Numbered from the stretch's first letter, positions 44,364 to 56,954 are shown. The stretch is 64,000 nt of DNA from Przewalskia tangutica (GCA_029844215.1 CM056721.1:7328368-7392367), one strand, 5' to 3'. The notes: a model not told the origin generated them from the sequence alone. A program made the numbers and translations.

Positions 44364-46500
44364 GAGGACTTACATAATACGTAGTAGTATTTCTTTTGAA
44401 AAATACAAGTCTTACATTCAATGCTACCAATTTCAAATATTAGCCGTCTTGCTAAATTGGACCTTTTAAATAAATACTAGTTCAGTGTACGCGTTTTGCT
44501 TGTATCTTATATTAATGAGTATAAAAAAATTATTAGATAATGGATTTGTTGGATTGTAAAATAAATATAACAAAAAAGTATAAGTTTTTGAAAATGATTA
44601 ATGTTGATCGTATACATAAATTCAAATAATACATACATTTATTTCCAATTTTGATCAAACCATAGCTACTTTATTTGCGCGTCACAAGAATATAATAATC
44701 AATTTGAATGCCGATATATATAGTCCATTACTAATTTATCAAACTTTTAAGTGGCTACAACTCTAACATTGACATGTATTAAACTCTATGAAACCTTTTT
44801 AAGGTTCACAAGAATATATAAAACTTTGTCAAATATTTATAGAGTAAAATCTTAATGTTTTTGAAGACCTAAATATTAGGACATTCCGTATAATTTAGAT
44901 AAAAAAAGATTTAGTAAGTAAAATTTTAGTCGATTTTAAAGTTCTTAAAATTTTAAAAATACTTAAATACGATTCTGTCCAATGTAAAATTTATTTTTAA
45001 GGGAAAAAAAATCGAACTGCATTTTGTGAAGAGGCTTCGTGGAGTCTATATATGGGTACTATAGTATTAATGTACTCACTTTGCACGTAGACACATATCA
45101 ATGAGTATAATTTTTTTTTTAAATCACATAAATATTATTAAACAATTATGTATGTTAGTTATAAATAAAATTCTAAAAAGTATTAAGTTTCTAAAAATGG
45201 TGATTCTTGATCATATTTAGCTAATTCAATAAATGAAGAAATACAGCTCCACACTCGAAAACCTTATTGTAATTTTGATATATGAATTTTGTATTTGATT
45301 TAGATATAGTTGCACGGTGTGTTGACTTGTATTCATATTGCTCGTAACATTTCAGTCATTTTATATATACATTTCTCTAAGGAAATACGCAAGGTTGAGC
45401 GTTAATTAATTATCTTCATAAACAAATACTTTAACCATTGAGAATTATATTCCCTTGAATCATATCATGTGTGACTTGGACATCTTTTTTCACTTAGTAT
45501 TTTCAACTTGTTCTAAATTGCTTTTGTTCACTTCTAAATATTCTTAGAAGCTTCTAAAACATTATGTTTAAGACAGAAGCTGAAGCCTCTTTGCTTGCTC
45601 ATTTATCCGGATTCGAATTCTATTTTTCTCTTTTTGTTGTTCGGCTCGATAGAAGTCATCCTCAAGAATCAGTGTGCGTGTGAAGTGGGCTTCAACCAAC
45701 TGCTTTGCGGACGACTCTTGCTCTTTCCTATGCTTCCTATTATTTCTGACTACTTGATTCTCATAGATTAGACAATACACATGTGCAAACAAGAAAATCA
45801 AACTATCTTCGTATTTGTGTTTTTTTATTTGTAGAGAATATTCAACCCCATCGTATAGGATTACACTGAATATATAATATATTATTGTCGTTGTTGTTGT
45901 CGTAGAAAATATCCAAATATGTATTTTAGTAGACAAATGAACCTCTATAATATTTAAGATACATCCCATATACTTATCCACGAATAGGAGTAATAAATAT
46001 GAATAAATAATTCTTCTTATATATTTACCAGTAATAGCTATAATTTATAAAGATAAATAACTAATTCTTCCTCTAAATTAGAAGACTGAATGTTTACTAC
46101 ATAACTCAACAATGTATTAGTTAAAGAGCCAAAATTAAAATTCATCTAAAGCTAACAATCTACGCATTTCGCAACTCTAATTAAGCAACAAACAAAACAT
46201 CTTCTCAACTTTATTTCTTCTAGGAAAAAGAGAGAAAAAAAAGAAAAAGAAAAACAATAATGAGCTACTCTCTTTAGTTAGGTTAACTATTAGCACACAT
46301 GTGCGTATAGAGGTATTACGTACATATTTACCATATATGTACCCTAATACCTTTATACATATATATATATATGTACCCTAATACCTTTACACACACGTAT
46401 GCTAATATTAACAAAACAGAAAAAGGAAGTGAAAAAACAGAAAAGGGGAATAATTAGGTAAATAATGCGCACCTTTCCTTATTCATGTTGTAGTCAATTG
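44364..46500. other. Intergenic DNA upstream of PSK
   Basis: Strongly AT-rich. A ~40-bp tandem duplication ATGTACCCTAATACCTTTA occurs twice at about 46335-46395. No promoter or gene can be assigned beyond the open frame at 45568-45981. Confidence 0.4.
45568..45981 (-). other. Open frame of 137 codons, origin unknown
   Basis: The C-terminal half (ESSAKQLVEAHFTRTLILED, then AEQQKEKNRIRIRINEQAKR) is charged and looks protein-like, whereas the N-terminal half is AT-driven and includes a Thr run from a degraded SINE tail (TTGTTGTTG). It could be a fragment of a gene exon caught in repeats or a chance frame. No family recognised. Confidence 0.25.
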
Positions 46501-48272
46501 TGTTGTAAAATTTGTGGGTGTGAACGAAAATAAAGAACTGAAAGAGAATAGAGAAAACTAGTTGTAATGTTGTCGAGTCGATTGTTTTACAATCTCTCCT
46601 TAAGACAAAATTATCCCCGTATATATTGGCTTACGGTAGATGGATAATAGTCTCCCAAGATAAAACGACAGTACTTTTTCAAACACAAGTCAAATGCTTG
46701 AGAACCCTTGTAGAAGAAACAAGAACAAAAGATTGCTAGAAGAAAAATAAAGGCTCTCAACAATTTCCAGATTTTGTGTTGTATTGAAGTGTATACAATA
46801 TGATTTTGAAGCCTCTATTTATAGGTGTAAGATTGTGGATCACAAGACATGTGAATGCCTTAAATGGGGTGCATAGATCTTGCCAAGAGGCATCTTGATC
46901 TCTTCAGAAGGCACCTAGATCATGCCAAGAGTTGAATAGTCCTTAGCCCTTTAATTCTGTCCATGAATCAGAAGATTCTGGAGAGTTTTTCATTCACTGT
47001 ACCGTAAGCACCGCTACTAAGAAAGTAATCTCTTAAGTAAGAGTAACGAAACGAGACTAGACTAGAAACTTAGAACATCGTAACAATTAGCCTTAGAATA
47101 GGAGAAAGGGTTTAGCTTGAAACTTCTTTCCTTAGCAGTCAAGTAGCTTCGCTCCTCTCCTTTATTATAGTAATAGTTTTCTTAGAACAACTACGCTTAG
47201 AATTGTACTTTCCAATATGCCTATTCTCATTTCACTATTCCATCAAGGAAATGAGTGTTGTTGGCAACGAGACTTACATGAGTGGAAAGAAACTCGAGCG
47301 AATGCGAGAGAAGTGGAAAGCTTTAAGTATTAGAAGCGTATTAGAACTATGATATTTGTTGCGTAGCTGTTCTCATAGAATAGTGAAATTAGTTGCTACA
47401 CTGTTCTAAGAAAACTATTAGTTGCAGTTCTTCTTATTCCTCTCTCCTTCATATTCGTTGCGTAGCTGTTCTAAATTTATAGTATCGTTGCTTCAACACT
47501 TAAAGTTAAGTAATTGATTATTCTTAATCGACAAAAGTGAAATGAGAATAGGCCTCAACAAAAGTTCAATTCGAATAGGCTAATTGCGTAGTTGTTCTTC
47601 TTTCCACTCCTGTTTGAACTCTCTTTACAGTAAAAATGAGCAGTCAACACGACGAGACAAAAAGAAAATGAGTTGAAAAGTATTAGAAGTGTAGCTGTTC
47701 TTCTTTCAGTTCCTCTCCTGTAAGTAAAAGCGAGCAGTCAACACTGGTGGAATAGTTCAATTAGAAGTGTAGCTGTTCGAATGGAACAAGGCATGGAACG
47801 CCCTGTCCGGGCTCTTGCTAAGCTACGCAGCGGTCCAAATTCGACCAAAAGAAAACTTTGAGCTACTGGACAAAAGGCATCGCGGTCCCTGCCAGAGGAA
47901 CCGCGGTGCTTGGAGCACCGCGATCCTAGGCAGTGTACCGCTGTCTGCTCTATTTTGCTTCTGTCGCGGTCCTTTTCTCGAGGCCCCGCGACTCTTCCCC
48001 ATTTTCCGTATTTTGCAAATTTCTTCTTTTCTTATACCGTCGTGGGAGATACATTAATTTGGTCAATTAATCGTCCATCCTTACCTAACTTAAGAACACT
48101 TTAACATGTGTACCAACATCTCTTTCATGTAATCTCTTTTACTACGTGAAATTTAGCTAGACGATGTACGACGTATGCATGTGTGAAAATCGTATTTCCG
48201 ACATGCGGAACCCCTTGTGTTCAAGTCATTAATGACGGAATAACTCGATCCCACTAGGTAACATTTCTAACA
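46501..48272. mobile_element. LTR (solo or short non-autonomous element), target duplication aattg
   Basis: Begins TGTTGTAAAATTTG and ends ACATTTCTAACA. Perfect direct repeats AATTG flank it at 46496-46500 and 48273-48277. 1772 bp, non-coding. It shares blocks with the split LTR at 17551-21907. The middle carries repeated GCGTAGCTGTTCT/AGAACAACTACGC words in both orientations. A GC-rich island (GCGGTCC, CCGCGG) is at 47830-47990. Confidence 0.8.
47150..47790. repeat. Interspersed GCGTAGCTGTTCT words, both orientations
   Basis: GCGTAGCTGTTCT or close variants occur near 47363, 47460, 47585, 47690 and 47768, and the complement AGAACAACTACGC near 47185. Several are followed by CTTTCCACTCC-like and GAGCAGTCAACAC words. 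This looks like an old complex repeat array inside the LTR. Confidence 0.55.
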
Positions 48273-48277
48273 AATTG

Positions 48278-49050
48278 TATATTGACCCTATTTACAGCAA
48301 AAAAGATATAGACCCTATTTACACAAATATAACCCCTACATAAAAAAAAAATTATAATATTATCCCAGATGAATTTATCTTTTAGATAAAATTTCAATTG
48401 AAAATGGTATAAGGATTGTTCAAGAACAATATTTTGGCCAATCAATATTTATATTCATGCTTTAAGAATAATATAGATAGATATAGATTTTTAAAAAAAT
48501 ATGTGAAAAACCTTAAAGACAAATTAAATAGATCAAATTAAGGATAATTAATGTCGCAATTGTCGTCACGTACGAGTATTATTAAATGTTAAGAGTCTTC
48601 TATTAGGTCTCCAAGATTCTTAGTTGCCTAATTTTATAAATAACACTTCATCACTCTTCAATACACGCTAATATATCCTCCACTTTGATTACTGTAGGAT
48701 AAATTTCATATATAAAATTAAGAAGTCTATATGTTGAACTAAATATACACATGATCCTTTAAGCTATAAAATTAGGATGTTATAAAATCTTTTTTTCATT
48801 TATTTTTGTTTCTCACCATGTACGTAATTTGCATGGCGTCTCGATTAATATGAATTTATATCACGTAAGATCCTTAAAAGAGGAACCATAAGAAAGTTGC
48901 CTCCGTCTCTAAAGGGGTTAAATTCACGACTTTCTTATGTTATGAGATTTCAAAGACTGAATTTACTTAGTTGCTAAATCTAGTCAGCGGGTTGATTTTG
49001 TCGAGTTAGTCATTTTTCCTTTGAATCTCAAGTTGTAATGTGATTCAGCA
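48278..49050. other. Intergenic DNA
   Basis: AT-rich, no gene recognised. Confidence 0.3.
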
Positions 49051-49196
49051 TATTAGCGAATATTCTTCAAATATTCACATTATATATTGTATTTATTAGT
49101 ATCATGTATTTAAGGTAACTTATGATTTTTACGGTATTAAAAATCATCTTTGTACAACTATATATATTGTGAATATTTGAAGAATATTCGCTAATA
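49051..49196. repeat. Inverted LTR copy with palindromic ends
   Basis: 49051-49170 is the reverse complement of most of the LTR at 53583-53748 (from its TATTAGCG end inward to TTGTACAACTATATATATTG). The last 30 bp (to GAATATTCGCTAATA at 49196) return in direct orientation, so 49051-49079 and 49168-49196 are inverted repeats. Confidence 0.8.
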
Positions 49197-49290
49197 GAGA
49201 AGGGTAAATGAGGATGTTTTATGTGAGTGTTACCATAATCTGTAATCGGAATGCGGTGACCATTGTCAACAGTAATATATTAAGGATACT

Positions 49291-50029
49291 TTAACCGAAG
49301 CAGTTGGAAAAATTACTTGAAGAGTTGATCAGGTGTGATGTGACTCTGGATTTCATATACCAATTATTATCGGATTGTTGCAGAGTGAGAGTGTTGAAAG
49401 CTTGGCCCAAATCCGTGGGTGGCATCTGCTGGGCTGAAGAAAACTGTTGGGCCGACATCATATGGGCTCGTTGGTCTTTGGCCGAGAACACCGGGCAGCA
49501 TCTTTGGCCAAACCGGCCCTCTTGTCAAAAATGGGCAGCGGCGAGGCCCGATTCGCAACGCCGGGGGGTTGTGGACTCGCCATCTGGAAATCTTGGCGCT
49601 GCCTGCTGAGCTTTGTCTTTGTCGCGGCCCTTTTCTTTATTTCCTTGCCCGCGACATTTGCCGCCTCGACCTCCACCGCGGCTCTGCTGCTGCTGGTTGT
49701 CCGGCGGTGGTGGAGTGGTGGTGATGGTCGGCGACTGCAGGTTTTCAACGACTAATGCTTTTTGATTGTGCTCATCCTGTTTAGCATGTCTTGTTTCTTC
49801 TAACAACAATTGTGAACGTGCCTTGTTGAAAGTTGGAAGTGGATCTGTTGAATCATTGTTGCAAGAGTATCATATTTCCCTTTTGGTAATCCTGCAACGA
49901 GTTGTAGTACCATTTTAGTCTCAGAAACAGTCGTCCCAACATGAGACAGTTGATCAGCGACAAGTTTCAGTTGTTTGCAATAGTCAGACATGTTGTTAAA
50001 ATTCTCAAGACGTGTGATGTTGAACTACT
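49291..50029 (-). pseudogene. Copia gag C-terminus and protease start
   Basis: Fragments: YCKQLKLVADQLSHVG, TKMVLQLVAGLPKGKYDTLA (49991-49850), then DEHNQKALVVENLQ and a Gly/Arg/Lys-rich tail, then LGQAFNTLTLQQSDNNWYMK, where the protease motif should continue DSGATSH but reads KSRVTSH. Multiple frames. Non-functional. Confidence 0.75.
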
Positions 50030-53000
50030 TGTTATACCCCGTATTTCCAGAGTATGTACGTGAGGACGTACGTACATAAGTTCAAGCCTTAAGTAGGCAT
50101 AAGGGTCGAAATTGTGCACAACTAGCGAAAAGAATTGTTTTCCGACGAAAAGTTTTCCGGACCTTGCGAAGGGAAAATTACGGTTGCGACATTTTTAATT
50201 TTTACGGATTTTTCCGAGAGATGAAATATTTTGGACCAACGAGAGGGCGACACTTGTCACCCTCAAGTGGACGGCAATTGTGGGGAGTGGTTGGCACGTT
50301 TTTTTCATGGAAAATGCCATAAACCTTTGGTCAATGTTTGGCTAGATATTTTTGTAGTAGATGGATAAGGTGAGACCCACACACACTTGTCCAAATCTTC
50401 ACCCTCCACTTGCTTTGATCTTGGCCATTGATTGGCCTATAAATACCCCTTAAGTTCAAGACTTATTCTTCATCCACACTTGTGAAATTCCAAGGCAAAA
50501 TCCCTCCTCCCTTTTAAGAAGCTCTCGTCCAACCTCCTCCCGCTGTGAGGCCCTACCGAACCCCTTCCTAGTTGTTCTCGTAAAATACCCCCGGTAGAAA
50601 AGTATTCTCCAAGTGTTGTTCTTATTCCAAAATACCTTGACCCAAATACCTTGTAGTATTCCCAAAGTTACCTATACTAAAAGCTGAAAATACTACTATA
50701 CTTCCTTTAGTCACTAAACGAAACCCTAGGGAAAATCTTCATAGTTGGTTGAAGTATTTAGTAGAAGTTGTGTAGAACTTCTAAGGGTTTCTTGGAGCGA
50801 ACTGGAGCGTACAGAATATGAGCTAAACCTTGCTCAGGATCGACTTTAATCTTGGATAATTTTGGGCTTTTCGAGGTAAATATTTTTGTCCTTCTATTGT
50901 AATTGGAAATTACATATAGTAGTTTAGAATTGAGTATAAGACGTATATAAGGATGGTATAAAAGAAGAAAACTGAATCAGATTTACATAGGATCGTATTT
51001 ACTGATGAACTTGAGTAGTTTGTGGCAGTGGAAGTCTTGCCCAAATTTCCATAGAATAGAGAACCTTCTGCTTAGATATTCTACAGAGTAGTCTAGACGT
51101 TGATAGACGTATATGGCCATTATAGGTTGAAGTTCTGCGAGTAGCGTGTTCTACTTGAAGGGTGGCCAAGGCTATCAGGGTACAGTACTTTGGAGCTATT
51201 TGCTAATTATCGATAATCGTCGCGAGGTATGTGAACCTCTTCCTATCCTTTCTAGCATGATGTTTTGTAAACTATGTAGTACGGTAGACGTACATGTGCT
51301 AAATGAGTTTTGGTTGGTTTAAAACATAAAGTGTTATAACGACTTTATAAAGAATGGTTTATTGATTTTAGAAGTTAAGAGACTTGATCTCAAAAGATAA
51401 GAGACTTGACTTAATTGAATTGATATGAATTTTGTTAAAAAGTGTGAAACCTCATTCGTGAGTAATGAGTACTTGGTTTTAAAAGTTTAAGAGTTATACT
51501 AGCTTTATGGGAAGTTAGGTATAACGACTTAAGAGAGATAAAAGGAACGGTTTACTTAATTGTTTATGAAAGCCTTGTATTGAATTCGGAAATAAGAATA
51601 AGTATCGAACAAACCACTGCAGCGCTAATAAAGGAAAATGTATTGACTAATTAAGTATTATTAAAACCAGTAGAAACCTCCATCTGCATAGAAGCTAAGA
51701 TAAGACAAAATTGTATTACATTTCCTAGATCATGGCTGCTTTAATAAGATCATTAATAAACAAGTTTTGATTTTCTTAAAATTTCAAAGTAAGGACTTGT
51801 TTTATAAAAAACAAAGACTTGAAAATTTGAAGTGTTTTCGTTTAAAAAGGAAGGCATGCTTTTGTCTTAAGTTGGTTCAAAAAGAAGGTAGGGAAATTGT
51901 TTTGGTTTACTTAAAAAGATTAGTCACTCTATTTTGATAATACAGGCATCGGGTGACCTTTGTAAAAGAAATGGATCTTTTAAAAAGAATTTAACGTACG
52001 TAGTACCTTGGGGGTTAAAACTCGAATTTGTTAAAATAAATGAAAGTCTATGAGTACGTTGAACTTGCCTATGCTTGTTGTGATAGCCTTTGTTGTGCAA
52101 GTGTTTTGATTACTGCTACCGAGTCTCTCGATGGAGCGGCTACCGTTGATTGATGGACATACCGACACGATGGGTGGCCCAGGGTATCTTCCACTATATC
52201 GATCCTTTTGACATACCGACACGATGGGTGTCCCACGTATCTTCCATTAAGAGTGTTATCTTGTTATTTACTTTGGACATACCGACACGTTGGGCCCACG
52301 AGTACGCTTCCATTATGATTGCTACATTGTTATTTTCTTTGGACATACCGACGTTGGGTGACCCACGGTATCTTCCAGAGTGTTATATTGTTATTTCCTT
52401 TGGGCATACCGACACGATGGATGGTCGCGTATGCGTCCCATTAGGATGTTTCCATGGCCATGCTTATACCGAGGTAAGACTTGGGGCATGCGCGTTGTGC
52501 GGGTTAAATTCGGGTTATATTTGAGTGATGACTTTGGCGTGAGTCCACGACTTGACATGATCGCTTTTATGTGTAAAGCGTAGAATCAGTTATCATACAT
52601 GTCTCCTATTTTATTTAGATTGTGGTTTCATTCTGATAATTCGATTTCGCCACATACTGTTATCTTGACCTCGCCGGGCCGCGTTCACGCGCAGTGAAGG
52701 TACGTCGGTTGTTGATCCTCATGTAGGATCACACCAGATTGGGAAGCTCGTTTCTCCGGAGGCTTATCTTTTGGTATGTTTCTTCGAGTCGTAGGTTCTT
52801 GTACATTCGTGGTATGGCGGGGCCCCGTCATAGTTCTTTATTACATTCTTAGAGTCCGTAGTCTTTGTTGTGGCGGGTGGTTTGTAAAAGGGATGAATCG
52901 CTTCAAGATTTATTATATATACGCCGGCGGCATTTTTTCTCGAATAAACTTTTTTCACTTCATATTGTCTCATGTCTTGTTTTATATTCATGGTTACTCG

Positions 53001-53053
53001 ATGTATGTCTACTGGGTGCGGGTAAGGCACTACCACGCAGGTTGGTCGTGACA
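50030..53053 (+). mobile_element. Gypsy (Tekay/Del-like) solo LTR, target duplication ctact/ctgct
   Basis: Begins TGTTATACCCCGTATTTC and ends TTGGTCGTGACA; 3024 bp. Direct repeats CTACT (50025-50029) and CTGCT (53054-53058) differ at one base. Copia gag sequence lies on both sides. It contains CGTTCACGCGCAGTGAAGGT and GGCGGGGCCCCGTCATAG, the counterparts of CGTTCATGCCCGCAGGTAC and GGCACGACGGGGCCCTGTCC in the LTR at 17765, so the two are distantly related. Confidence 0.85.
52156..52440 (+). repeat. Five tandem repeats in the solo LTR
   Basis: GACATACCGACACGATGGG and variants start at 52156, 52210, 52276, 52342 and 52404 (periods 54, 66, 66 and 62 bp). Each unit goes on with a CCCACG-GTATCTTCCA block, and the longer units also have a TTGTTATTTNCTTTGG end. 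Confidence 0.85.
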
Positions 53054-53500
53054 CTGCTCCTCTAAATACACCGTCCGAGTATTTTTATTATCCTGAAATA
53101 TATCCTTCAAGCGTGCCCAAAGTTCGCCCGTCGAAGCGCCTGTTTTCAGGATAGTACACAACAAGTCTTTAGAGATGGTACCATAAATCCATTGTTTGAC
53201 AATGACGTCAAGACGGCGCCATGTCGAGTCATCAATCTCAGGGGGAGAGTGATTGAATCATCAATGTGGTCGAGCACGTTATATGTGCAAGAATGGATAT
53301 AAAACAGTTCTACTCACATAGAATATTGACATTCTTCTTGATCTAGAATAATAGGAACAAAATTCTTGATGTTTGTGACAGCAAACGTTGAATGAAAGGA
53401 AGACTTTGAGGAATGGGGTGTCAATTAATCCGGAGGTGATACCAGTAAATTTAGGGGAATGATGAGGAGACATGGTAGCCACAGGGTTAGAAATTCAGTT
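53054..53500 (-). pseudogene. Copia gag N-terminal part
   Basis: Antisense codons give pieces of the UBN2-type gag (e.g. ATTCTTGCACATATAACGTGCTCGACCACATTGAT in 53300-53260 corresponds to the HAxxYNVLDHID segment of the copy at 61040). Frame broken in several places. Confidence 0.6.
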
Positions 53501-53582
53501 GAGAGGCGTCGCGGCCGAGAGGAAGGGGGCAGATTTCAAGAAGGAATTTCTAGGGTTTTGGGAGTTTAGGCTAATGATACCA

Positions 53583-53748
53583 TGTAAGATATTGGAATAA
53601 TTTCCCTTAGGGATTTCTTTCAGTATTCACAATATATATAGTTGTACAAAAGTGATTCCTAATACAGTAAGAATCCTAAGTTATCTTAAATATATGATAC
53701 TAATAAATACAATATATACTGTGAATATTTGAAGAATATTCGCTAATA
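53583..53748 (-). repeat. 5' LTR of the reversed Copia remnant
   Basis: Plus strand TGTAAGATATTGG ... ATATTCGCTAATAAG, next to a TGGTATCA-type primer site on the minus strand. About 166 bp. Serves as reference for the inverted LTR copy at 49051. Confidence 0.7.
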
Positions 53749-54848
53749 AGTCAGTTTGCAACTCGGAAGGAGAAACTGTCATCCCAGTCAATCCAATTGG
53801 GATGCCCTGGACCTGACATGTCACTTGGAAAGAGTAACATGAAGCTCAGAATTGGGGTGTAGTAAGAGGCTCATTTATGCTAATCAAATTAGTACTCGCG
53901 CGGAAGTATTTCCCCTATCATAAAAGGTGTGAAGCAGGCGGGGTCTTTAAAGAAAAAAGTAAAGCAAGTTCCAAGTCGCACAATCAAAGAAGAATTTTCA
54001 GAGCCTTTTTGCTTTTAAAGTGGCCCTCAAGAAAAAAAGTAAAAAAATATACGCAATTTTAACTTTCGATCTACCTTGGAAACGATTTCGTATTTTAAAA
54101 AAAAAAATTATTCAAAGTTTGAAGACTTATAATTAAGAATTGAGAAATATTATTCATCCTATAAAAACTCTTATAAAAAGGAATTTCGCCTTTTTGTGCG
54201 AGATTAGGGAGGGATGTAACATGGGTGGTGAAAGGGAACCAACAAGACACACTCAACATTGCATGTCTAAATGATTTGATTCACTATATATGGAAGGACT
54301 GCATGAATAATTAAAGTGCAAATTAAGCACGCACCACGATGCATATATCATATCATCATCACTGTGTGATGATTAATTCTACCACGCGCCTATCTACCAG
54401 CTGCCCAAGGACCACACACCACTACAAAATTAAAGTTGGGTGCTAGCTTACGTACTTCGTCCTCTCCGGTTCTAATGAAAAATATCTAGAAAATTTTGCT
54501 CACATAGCTAGTTGAATTTAAGATTTAAATTATGATTTAAATTTTTAAAGGTTTTAATACTAAGTTGATTATATTTTTGAAATTATAGGTTCAAATTTAC
54601 TATTTAGTACTTATAATTTTAATATATTTTTACACATATATTTATGTTATGTATTGAAAATACGGTGTTAATTAAATTTGGTGCCACGATATTACATCTG
54701 TCTCTACACAGTGTTTACATTAAACCATATTAATTTAAAGTAAGAATGTGTACCAATGAAATATGATTTAGTGATAAGCTAGAATGATATTGAAGACATA
54801 TATGTGTCATGTACTCATTGTATTATTGCTATAAACGTTGGGTGCAAC
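53749..54848. other. Intergenic DNA
   Basis: No gene recognised; AT-rich with a poly(A) run at 54100. Confidence 0.3.
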
Positions 54849-54986
54849 CAGAGTCGGATGCACCTTAAGTATGGGGTGCAGTTGCACCACCAGTTTTTTT
54901 TTTTTGCTTTCTAGGCATAAAAAAAATTGTGTATTATTACTTCGTATGTTTGCACCATCAAATTTTGTTGTCTGGATCCGCCACTG
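54849..54986. mobile_element. Short hAT-type non-autonomous element
   Basis: 138 bp. Ends CAGAGTCGGATGC and, on the other strand, CAGTGGCGGATCC. Flanked by 8-bp repeats GGTGCAAC (54841) and GATGCAAC (54987) with one mismatch. Same terminal family as 55095-55643. Confidence 0.75.
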
Positions 54987-55094
54987 GATGCAACTAAGTA
55001 TTTACATCAATGATAATTGGACTAATTTGTGTGTACCTTAGCTATACACTTTATATTAGTAACATTATCAGCACATATATTATGTAATGCTTCA

Positions 55095-55643
55095 CAGTGA
55101 CGGATCTACGAGTTTTGAAGTGATTGTTCAAGCAATATTAATCTTTGAAACAATAAAACTAGACAACAATCTTTATAAATATAAATTCATAAAATTCAAT
55201 AAAGTGAGGATGTTGTGTTTTGTTTATTCAATAAAGTGAGGATGCTATATTCAGTGAAAAATATCTTTGCAAAAAAAATGTAATTAAGATCGTGATAATA
55301 TTCAAGTGTCGTCCTGATATACGAAAAAAAAACTAACTAATCTACACCTTGTAACAATTAGCATAACTAACTAATCAACTGACTTAACAACACAAAACAT
55401 CTAATCTATGCTAAGCTAACTGATAAAGTGGTTGGATAGACAAAATGTGCTACAATATAAATAGTATGTCCATTTAAGAAAGACAAAATATGTGCAAAAA
55501 AGAGGTATTTTATAGTGATTAGAGGGGATTCAAACCCATGACTTTTAGATTCAGAATTTAATGTAATATCCACTATGCTATGTGATCACTTTGTTTATTA
55601 CTTGTTCACGTGAACAACCTTGAACACTATAGGTCCGCCACTG
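55095..55643. mobile_element. hAT-type non-autonomous element, 8-bp target duplication
   Basis: 549 bp with ends CAGTGACGGATCTACGAG and, on the other strand, CAGTGGCGGACCTATAG. Perfect 8-bp direct repeats ATGCTTCA at 55087-55094 and 55644-55651. No transposase. Confidence 0.9.
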
Positions 55644-55827
55644 ATGCTTCATACTAAAATTTAGATAAATAAAAACGTATATAATCTTAATTTTAAAGCC
55701 GATAAGTATGGTATATATATATTGTGCGTGTACGCTGAGCCATTTTATTTCGTGATAACAAGTACGACACTTGAATTAAGACACTAATTTTTCTGTGGCT
55801 TAATTAATTTCCTTGCATTACCATGTT

Positions 55828-56081
55828 CTCCCTCCGTCTCATATTACTAAAAATATATGTTACAAATTACTTGATCACTTTCTAAAAACAAGATAAAATT
55901 AATTAAGTTTTTTTTACTTTATTCTTTAAGATTAATTATTTTTCAATGTAACCAATATCTATTAGAGTGCAATTAATTGGAAAGAGATAAAGTTAATGTA
56001 AGTAAAAATACTCTTCTTATTATGATTTTTTAAGGGGCATGCAAAAAAAAAAAGTGACGAAGTGATATGAGACGGAAGAAG
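55828..56081. mobile_element. Stowaway-type MITE
   Basis: Ends CTCCCTCCGTCTCATATTAC and, on the other strand, CTTCTTCCGTCTCATATCAC, about 254 bp, AT-rich interior. Confidence 0.8.
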
Positions 56082-56954
56082 TATGATCAGTGGCTTGATA
56101 GCACACATATTCTACATAGGCATGGGATTCAAAGAACATCGTCCCAATCATTATTAATCACTACAGTCTACATGTATGCTAGCTGGATTAGCATTCTCCA
56201 ATATCATCATAAGGCTCTAGCTTTGTCCAACATGATCAATGAAACATCTTTTTCTTTCCCCTTTAAATTTGAAATTATTAATGGAATCTGTCTTTTAAGA
56301 AAATGATAAATCAATATCCGATACTAAACCAAAAGTTAATCATCTCAACTTTCTTTAACCGAAACGGATTAACGGTACTTAATTATAGCACCGTTATAAT
56401 TAATTTCTTAATTTGATGATATAAGAAAATGTAATACTGTCAATGCACATGTTAAAGTCTTCTATTAATCATGAACATTCTTATAATTGGACTTTGGGTT
56501 CAGCCGTTGATTAGACGTTAGAAGAAAAATATTAGTAGTTGATAAAATTACAAATTTAGAACCTTCCTATAGCGTGTTGCTTTCACCACGTCGACAAGTA
56601 TATGTTTTAGCAATTTTTAAAACGTTTTGCTCAGTTTTTTTCCAGTATTTGTTTACATATCTAAGACATTGGGAATATTTATATTTATTAACCATGACTT
56701 GGAACGAGGTCTAAACAAAAATGACTACAAACATAACCAGTTAGAGAGAAACCATATTATATGCTGAGCCGATATAGATGTCGCATTAGAAGTCCAGTAT
56801 GTTACTTACTTTTAATTTACAATGATAATTAACTACTTGTGGTTTGATGTTGTTCCGTTAATTTTTAAGTTGTCTCAAGTGGCCCAACCTATAGTCCAGG
56901 TATGAAGAAGAATGCAAATGCAATTTTTTGCACGGATTTTGCTTCAAACGCCAA
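56082..56954. other. Intergenic DNA
   Basis: No gene or clear element termini recognised. Confidence 0.3.

Larger units (their letters stand above)
49051..53748 (-). mobile_element. Copia remnant (5' LTR, gag, protease start), reversed, split by a solo LTR
   Basis: On the minus strand: LTR 53748-53583, primer-binding TGGTATCAT at 53590, gag N-terminal part 53500-53054, gag C-terminal part 50024-49500, protease start (NNWYMKS, about 49350), then a direct jump to an LTR-derived palindrome (49196-49051). Integrase, RT and RNase H are deleted. A 3.0 kb Gypsy solo LTR (50030-53053) sits inside gag. Confidence 0.8.

Noticed and set aside
49304..49755. Overlapping plus-strand open frames of about 100 codons each
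   Set aside because: Antisense shadows of the GC-rich Copia gag tail on the minus strand.
52150..52440. CRISPR-like array of regularly spaced repeats
   Set aside because: Plant nuclear LTR; units are diverged tandem repeats with similar spacers, not repeat-spacer structure.
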